In this document: piece after piece, positions 5,804 to 9,463 of the stretch | Position numbering within the stretch: position 1 is the first letter of the stretch | Layout of the letters: every line of letters begins with the position of its first letter | From: an uncultured Bacillaceae bacterium | GTDB taxonomy: Bacteria > Bacillota > Bacilli > Bacillales > Cytobacillaceae | Assembly (NCBI GenBank): GCA_937995745.1 | Contig: CALKIU010000158.1 | Location: forward strand, 1 to 9,463 | DNA length: 9,463 nt | Direction of reading: 5' to 3' | The notes under the pieces: generated by a model | Databases searched by the model: none | What the model was told of the DNA's origin: nothing | The model's input: the letters and a program-made list of their open reading frames with translations, nothing else | Position numbers and translations under genes: made by a program

Positions 5804-6373
5804 ATGCTGGAAGGGATTCTGCCATTTGCCCGGACGCTTTTAAGAAATGCGGTGCAAACAGGAGATGCCGCCGTCGACGCCACCGCCGGAAACGGCCACG
5901 ACACGCTGTTTTTGGCGGAACTCGTCGGTGAGAACGGACGGGTGTACAGTTTTGACATACAACAAGAAGCGATCGACAATACGAGAAAACGCCTGCAACA
6001 ACACGGCCTGGAAGACAGATGCATCCTCATCCGCGACGGGCATGAAAACATCCCGTCCCATATTCCGCAAACCTTCCGCGGCCGGATCAAAGGAGCCGTT
6101 TTCAACCTCGGGTATCTGCCGGGAGGAGACAAATCGATTGTCACCAAGCCGGAAACGACGATTCGGGCTGTGGAAGGATTGCTGGATATTCTCGCTCCGG
6201 GCGGAATCATTGTCCTCGTCGTTTATCACGGCCATCCGGAAGGAAAAAGGGAACGGGACGAACTTTTGCCATATGTAAGCCAACTTGATCAAAAACTGTA
6301 TCATGTTCTCCGATACGAATTTATCAACCAAAAAAATGATCCGCCTTTTATCATTGCCATTGAAAAAAGATGA
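5804..6373 (+). CDS. mnmM: tRNA (mnm5s2U34) methyltransferase MnmM (YtqB) (189 aa)
   Basis: SAM-dependent methyltransferase of the YtqB family. Motif I for SAM binding is DATAGNGHDT (25-34), the acidic residue ending strand 2 is D51 in YSFDIQ, and the family signature NLGYLPGGDK spans 101-110, with YHGHPEGKRE at 141-150. YtqB, once annotated as a putative rRNA methylase, was renamed MnmM after being shown to methylate nm5s2U to mnm5s2U at the wobble base of tRNAs such as Glu, Gln and Lys. Length matches the family. The ATG at 5804 follows AAGGGAG at the end of mnmL by about 11 bases, and only six bases separate the genes, so translation is probably coupled. The gene ends at TGA 6371-6373, inside the left arm of a hairpin shared with the convergent ytpB. 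Confidence 0.95.
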   Translation: MLEGILPFARTLLRNAVQTGDAAVDATAGNGHDTLFLAELVGENGRVYSFDIQQEAIDNTRKRLQQHGLEDRCILIRDGHENIPSHIPQTFRGRIKGAVFNLGYLPGGDKSIVTKPETTIRAVEGLLDILAPGGIIVLVVYHGHPEGKRERDELLPYVSQLDQKLYHVLRYEFINQKNDPPFIIAIEKR

Positions 6374-6424
6374 TCCGGCCGCTCAAACGCAACCGGTTCT
6401 CCCGGCGCCGGCCGAGGCGGATCA
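6371..6424. terminator. Bidirectional terminator between mnmM and ytpB
   Basis: TGATCCG (6371-6377) and CGGATCA (6418-6424) are perfect 7-base arms; an alternative inner helix pairs CGGCCG (6376-6381) with CGGCCG (6409-6414). On the minus strand TC and six T follow the hairpin at once. On the plus strand GACCC and then seven T follow, so termination is probably better for ytpB. The TGA of mnmM and the TGA of ytpB are the outer ends of the two arms. Confidence 0.65.
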
Positions 6425-7489
6425 GACCCTTTTTTTCATCAAACTGCGGTAAAGCTTTACGTTTAAATAAAAAAACAATCCGGCCGGCCCGCTTTTTTTG
6501 ATCATCTCTCCGGCCAACTCCTTAACCGGCTGCTGCTTTTGCACTTTTTCATCCGCCAAATAGATCCCGAGAAGCCCCCTGTTAATAAGGCGGTGGAATT
6601 GTCTGTTCGGCAGATGGGCCGTGTGGCGGTCGGCTTCACGGAAAAAGTGCAGCAGCCGCTCATAAAGAACTTTTTGATCGCGGTAATAAAAGCAAAAATT
6701 TAAATCTCCTTCTCTCCGGTCCTCTTCCTGATCGATCAAATAATCAAGCAAAATATGGAGCCCCTGCAGATAAGGAAAATAGCCGTTGCGGATTTTTTCC
6801 GCATCTTCTGCTTTAAAGGTATCGTTCATCGCGTGGGAAACGAGGCAAAATATTCCCAAGGTCGAGCCGGAACATGCGGAAAACTCGTACCACTCCAAAT
6901 CGGGAAGGCCGGCTTTGTTGGCAAAAAACCACTTTTTCAGTCGGGGGACGCGTTCTTCCTCCCGCACATGTTTGTAAATTTGCAGTTCGCAATAATAACG
7001 GCACAGTTCAAGGAGATATTTTTTGATAGCCCCGTAATTCTCCAAAGACCGGAGCACATCCCGGCAAGCCGCCGACAGATCCCGCAAATAGTGGCGATCT
7101 TCTTGCTCTTTGCGAAAGCGGTAATAATTGCGCGGTTCTGCATCGGGAGTCAACGCGTCCATCATGGATTGATGCAAAGCCGCAAAATCTTCCGGATCGC
7201 AGGAAGTGCTGCGGTCGCACAAATTATCCAAATAGTCGCTGATCGTTTGAAAAGCGACAATAAATTTAATCGCCTCTTTATACCTTTTTCCCGCCATTAA
7301 CCCCAGCACGGCCCCGCCTTCACAGTGGAACGCCTTGCATGCCATGCTTGACAGCGCCTGCTTCCTCAATTCCGGATCGGGAATTTGTTCGGCCCTCTTT
7401 TTCCAATAAGCCAATTCTTTGTGTACGGCTGGCAAAACTTTCCGGTACACATCCACCATCAGTGTGAACGGCAGCTTCGGCACAGTCAC
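6422..7489 (-). CDS. ytpB: Tetraprenyl-beta-curcumene synthase, YtpB family (355 aa)
   Basis: DUF2600/YtpB-type terpene cyclase. In B. subtilis this enzyme cyclises heptaprenyl diphosphate (C35) to tetraprenyl-beta-curcumene, and can also hydrolyse the substrate to the alcohol, on the way to sesquarterpenes that have been linked to spore properties. The aspartate-rich metal-binding motif is SDYLDNLCD (84-92). A second acidic block, LLDYLIDQEEDRREGDLNF (247-265), lies where the other diphosphate-binding site is expected. CKAFHCEGGAVLG (51-63) is another recognisable family block. No signal peptide; it probably acts at the membrane face on a lipid substrate. The start is GTG (7487-7489), with AGGAGGT (7497-7503) seven bases upstream; a second GTG two codons in is further from the site. 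Unlike in B. subtilis, no ytpA (lysophospholipase) lies directly upstream: the neighbour is divergent ytoA. Confidence 0.93.
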   Translation of the reverse strand: MTVPKLPFTLMVDVYRKVLPAVHKELAYWKKRAEQIPDPELRKQALSSMACKAFHCEGGAVLGLMAGKRYKEAIKFIVAFQTISDYLDNLCDRSTSCDPEDFAALHQSMMDALTPDAEPRNYYRFRKEQEDRHYLRDLSAACRDVLRSLENYGAIKKYLLELCRYYCELQIYKHVREEERVPRLKKWFFANKAGLPDLEWYEFSACSGSTLGIFCLVSHAMNDTFKAEDAEKIRNGYFPYLQGLHILLDYLIDQEEDRREGDLNFCFYYRDQKVLYERLLHFFREADRHTAHLPNRQFHRLINRGLLGIYLADEKVQKQQPVKELAGEMIKKSGPAGLFFYLNVKLYRSLMKKRV

Positions 7490-7805
7490 CGGCTACACCT
7501 CCTGGTTAGAAACGGTTCAGCTTGTTAAAACCCCGCTGAAAAACATTGATTAGCTTTTGTTTTCCGGCGATAACATCATAACCGGCATGGTCCGTCTAAT
7601 AATTTGCCCGCGTCCGCAACATCCCATGACAGACATTTCGTTCCTTGCCGAGGATTTTCCATCTTGTCCATTTATTGTAAACGACTGTCGCCCGGGCGGC
7701 AATTAACTTATTTTTCTTATCCCTTAAAAAATATTTAATTTTTTGACAAAATTCTCTTTTATTCGGATAAAATTTATGTATAACATCATTAAAGGAGAGA
7801 GAGAG
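7490..7805. other. Divergent intergenic region, ytpB / ytoA
   Basis: The ytoA promoter (7743-7773) is clear. I found no convincing promoter for ytpB, either sigma-A or ECF type. A 10-base perfect palindrome CGCCCGGGCG (7689-7698) stands out in otherwise AT-rich DNA and could be an operator. A frame on the minus strand through 7596-8000 runs into ytoA and is judged accidental. Confidence 0.45.
7743..7773 (+). promoter_or_regulatory. Promoter of ytoA
   Basis: A perfect TTGACA lies at 7743-7748. The -10 is either GATAAA (7766-7771, 17-base spacer) or TAAAAT (7768-7773, 19-base spacer). The ytoA start is 33 bases downstream. Confidence 0.7.
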
Positions 7806-8339
7806 ATGATTTACCCGTACAAAGGAAAGTTGCCGAAAATTTCTCCATCCGCTTTTATCGCCGACTACGTCACCATTACCGGCGATGTGGAGATTGGCGA
7901 TGAATCGAGCGTCTGGTTCAATTCGGTCATCCGCGGGGACGTCGCCCCGACGATTATCGGAAAAAAAGTTAATATTCAGGATAACTCTGTGCTTCATCAA
8001 AGCCCCAACAATCCGTTAATAATAGAAGACGAAGTGACGGTCGGCCACCAAGTGATTTTGCACAGCTGCATCATCCGGAAAAAAGCCTTAATCGGCATGG
8101 GTTCAATCATTTTGGACAAAGCGGAAATCGGCGAAGGAGCTTTTATCGGCGCAGGAAGCCTCGTTCCGCCGGGAATGAAAATCCCGCCCAATACACTGGC
8201 GTTCGGCAGACCGGCCAAAGTCGTGCGGGAATTGACGGAAGACGACATCAAAGAAATGAAACGCATCTCAAGAGAATATGCGGAAAAAGCGCAATATTAC
8301 AAATCCCTGCAAGAAAAGAACAAGGAAAACGGCAATTAA
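7806..8339 (+). CDS. ytoA: Gamma-carbonic-anhydrase-like hexapeptide protein (177 aa)
   Basis: A left-handed beta-helix protein of the gamma carbonic anhydrase / CaiE-PaaY superfamily, like B. subtilis YtoA. The three zinc-ligand histidines are H64 (SVLHQ), H81 (VGHQ) and H86 (ILHS). The supporting residues R43 and D45 (IRGDV) and Q58-D59 (NIQDN) are also present, so a metal site is intact. Hexapeptide turns run from about residue 17 to 120, and a charged helix fills the C-terminus (about 143-177). H64 and H81 are only 17 residues apart, so the acidic loop of the archaeal Cam enzyme is missing, as in CamH-type members. Carbonic anhydrase activity is therefore possible but not proven. The start is ATG 7806-7808 with AGGAG (7793-7797) eight bases upstream; the frame is open further upstream, through the promoter, which is not coding. 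Single gene, closed by the terminator at 8411-8447. Confidence 0.92.
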   Translation: MIYPYKGKLPKISPSAFIADYVTITGDVEIGDESSVWFNSVIRGDVAPTIIGKKVNIQDNSVLHQSPNNPLIIEDEVTVGHQVILHSCIIRKKALIGMGSIILDKAEIGEGAFIGAGSLVPPGMKIPPNTLAFGRPAKVVRELTEDDIKEMKRISREYAEKAQYYKSLQEKNKENGN

Positions 8340-8410
8340 TGTTTATGCAAAAAATACCCAGGAGCGGCGCGGCGCCCGGCACTTCTTAAAAAAATCCCGT
8401 TTGTGCCGAT

Positions 8411-8447
8411 AAACAGGATAAGAACGACACTCTTATCCTGTTTTTTT
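8411..8447 (+). terminator. Rho-independent terminator of ytoA
   Basis: AAACAGGATAAGA (8411-8423) pairs perfectly with TCTTATCCTGTTT (8431-8443) around a 7-base loop, and the T run continues to 8447. It lies 72 bases past the ytoA stop codon and only 23 bases before the next gene's start. Confidence 0.93.
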
Positions 8448-8469
8448 ATTTCATGTAAGGGTGATGCAA

Positions 8470-9336
8470 ATGTTTTCAACTATGACCATCATCTTTATCG
8501 TTTTAGTAGTCATTTTTATGCCCCTCATCCTTTATCTCCGGAAAAAACGCTTCCAAAAAGCCGCCGGTATTTCGGTTTTAATATTCGGTGCTTTTCTTCT
8601 TATTTGTTTGCCTCTTGTTCATTCCCAAACCCGCTTCCAAATTGTCAGTATGGACAAATCCTCCCCTCCTGCTGAGGACTTCCGGCTTTATGAAGGAAGC
8701 AGTTACGACGGGGAAATTATCAAGATAAAAGACCAGGTGCTGATTGACGCCCCGGTAATAAAGCAACTCCCGGAACTTCCCCGCGGTTGTGAAGTGACTT
8801 CCCTGGCCATGTTGCTGCAACACGCCAACATTCAAGTGGACAAAATGACGTTGGCGGAACAAATTAAAAAAGACCCTGCGCCGTACCGGGAGGAAAACGG
8901 AAAAATATATTTCGGCAATCCCCACGACGGATTTGTCGGCAACATGTATTCCCGTTCCGAACCGGGTTTGGGGGTCTACCACGGGCCGGTTGCCGAGCTC
9001 GCCGAACGATACTTGCCGGGAAGAATCCTTGATTTAACCGGCCGTGCTTTTGAAGAATTAAAAATCCACCTCTCCGATCACCGTCCCGTGTGGGTCATCG
9101 TGAACACAACGTATAAAAAGCTGCCGGAAAGCCAATTTGAAACATGGCACACCCCTAGCGGAACAATCAAAATCACTTACAAAGAACATGCCGTATTAAT
9201 GACCGGTTATGATGAAGATTATGTTTACTTTAATGATCCGCTGACAGGTGAAAAAAATAGAAAAGTGGAATTGGCCGGATTCCGGGAGGCTTGGGAGCAA
9301 ATGGGAAGGCAGGCCATCACATATGTGCATCCATAA
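8470..9336 (+). CDS. Membrane-anchored C39-like cysteine peptidase, YvpB-type (288 aa)
   Basis: The C-terminal two thirds matches the papain-like C39 peptidase fold (Peptidase_C39_2): KQLPELPRGCEVTSLAMLL (98-116), with likely oxyanion Gln99 and catalytic Cys107, then KEHAVLMTGYDE (238-249) with catalytic His240, and FNDPLTG (254-260) with Asp256 as the third residue. Two hydrophobic helices (about 6-23 and 32-50), joined by a basic LRKKRFQK loop, anchor the N-terminus; the catalytic domain is probably outside the cell. No ABC transporter or bacteriocin gene is in view, so a leader-peptide-exporting role is not suggested, and its substrate is unknown. Start: the frame is open from GTG 8461, but GGTGAT (8459-8464) placed before ATG 8470 gives proper spacing, so I use 8470. 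No promoter is visible between the ytoA terminator and this gene; it may lie upstream of the hairpin or rely on readthrough. Confidence 0.85.
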   Translation: MFSTMTIIFIVLVVIFMPLILYLRKKRFQKAAGISVLIFGAFLLICLPLVHSQTRFQIVSMDKSSPPAEDFRLYEGSSYDGEIIKIKDQVLIDAPVIKQLPELPRGCEVTSLAMLLQHANIQVDKMTLAEQIKKDPAPYREENGKIYFGNPHDGFVGNMYSRSEPGLGVYHGPVAELAERYLPGRILDLTGRAFEELKIHLSDHRPVWVIVNTTYKKLPESQFETWHTPSGTIKITYKEHAVLMTGYDEDYVYFNDPLTGEKNRKVELAGFREAWEQMGRQAITYVHP

Positions 9337-9360
9337 GGAAGGCGCGGATGAAAAAAGAGG

Positions 9361-9443
9361 TTGTCCAAATTACACCCCTATTTTGGACAAAGCGCTTCAG
9401 TTCTAACAGGGGTTTGTCCAAATTGCCGTATATTTTGGACAAA
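9361..9443. repeat. Tandem pair of TTGTCCAAA / TTTGGACAA palindromes
   Basis: Unit 1 has arms TTGTCCAAA (9361-9369) and TTTGGACAA (9382-9390) around 12 bases. Unit 2 has arms TTTGTCCAAA (9413-9422) and TTTGGACAAA (9434-9443) around 11 bases. The units are 53 bases apart and similar mainly in their arms. Any forward arm can pair with any reverse arm, including 9382-9391 with 9413-9422. On the minus strand unit 1 is followed by CCTC and six T, so it might terminate a minus-strand gene beyond the edge. More copies may lie past the window end. Confidence 0.6.
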
Positions 9444-9463
9444 AGGCAATGAATCAGAACGGG

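Noticed and set aside
5840..6331. Minus-strand frames opposite mnmM and mnmL (also 5210-5647 and 5770-6210)
   Set aside because: They mirror conserved enzymes on the plus strand and have no features of their own.
7596..8000. 134-codon minus-strand frame
   Set aside because: It covers the ytoA promoter and the conserved start of ytoA on the opposite strand; accidental.
8340..8410. GC-rich stretch after ytoA considered as a terminator or small RNA
   Set aside because: The possible hairpin around GGCGC/GCGCC has a one-base loop and no T run; the clear terminator is at 8411-8447.
9348..9452. 34-codon plus-strand frame through the tandem palindromes
   Set aside because: A purine-rich stretch precedes the ATG, but the peptide is shaped by the palindromes, whose 53-base period is not a multiple of three, so they are not kept as a coding repeat. 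No family seen.

Overview
The window looks like chromosomal core DNA from an endospore-forming member of the Bacillaceae (Firmicutes). The pointers are a leucine-specific T-box leader on leuS, a Cse60-type sporulation protein, strong GGAGG ribosome binding sites, frequent TTG/GTG starts, and the local gene set leuS, ytzC, ytqA, ytqB, ytpB and ytoA. That set resembles the Bacillus subtilis chromosome, but without ytpA beside ytpB. By eye the base composition is moderate, with many CCGG-rich words, which suggests a thermophilic or moderate-GC genus rather than B. subtilis itself. I cannot name the species.

Layout. Bases 1-98 may be the tail of an unidentified plus-strand gene, followed by a terminator. 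A promoter with a structured leader then precedes a 57-residue two-helix membrane protein that starts with TTG (333-506). Convergent to it on the minus strand is cse60 (557-745). leuS fills 1047-3470 (minus), with a strong terminator below it and a CUC-specifier T-box leader plus promoter above it (3621-3907). Upstream of leuS, also on the minus strand, is a two-gene unit: ytzC (DUF2524, 4251-4514) and an unidentified 59-residue hydrophilic protein (4059-4238), ending in its own terminator. A 320-base divergent region with small repeats separates this unit from the plus-strand operon mnmL-mnmM (ytqA-ytqB, 4835-6373). That operon converges on ytpB (6422-7489, minus) across a shared hairpin whose two arms contain both stop codons. 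ytpB is divergent from ytoA, a gamma-carbonic-anhydrase-like protein (7806-8339), which ends in a textbook terminator. A membrane-anchored C39-like peptidase (8470-9336) follows. The window ends in a tandem pair of palindromes built on TTGTCCAAA/TTTGGACAA.

How the genes fit together. Two units concern translation: leuS charges tRNA-Leu and is read out by uncharged tRNA-Leu through the T-box, while MnmL and MnmM complete the mnm5(s2)U wobble modification in bacteria that lack MnmC. cse60 and ytpB point to the sporulating lifestyle (ytpB makes C35 terpenes in B. subtilis). ytoA and the C39-like protein are single genes of uncertain physiological role. I see no mobile element, CRISPR array, tRNA or rRNA, and no clear sign of gene transfer. 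The less explained items are the small proteins, the 53-base-spaced palindromes at the right edge and the repeats in the 4515-4834 region.
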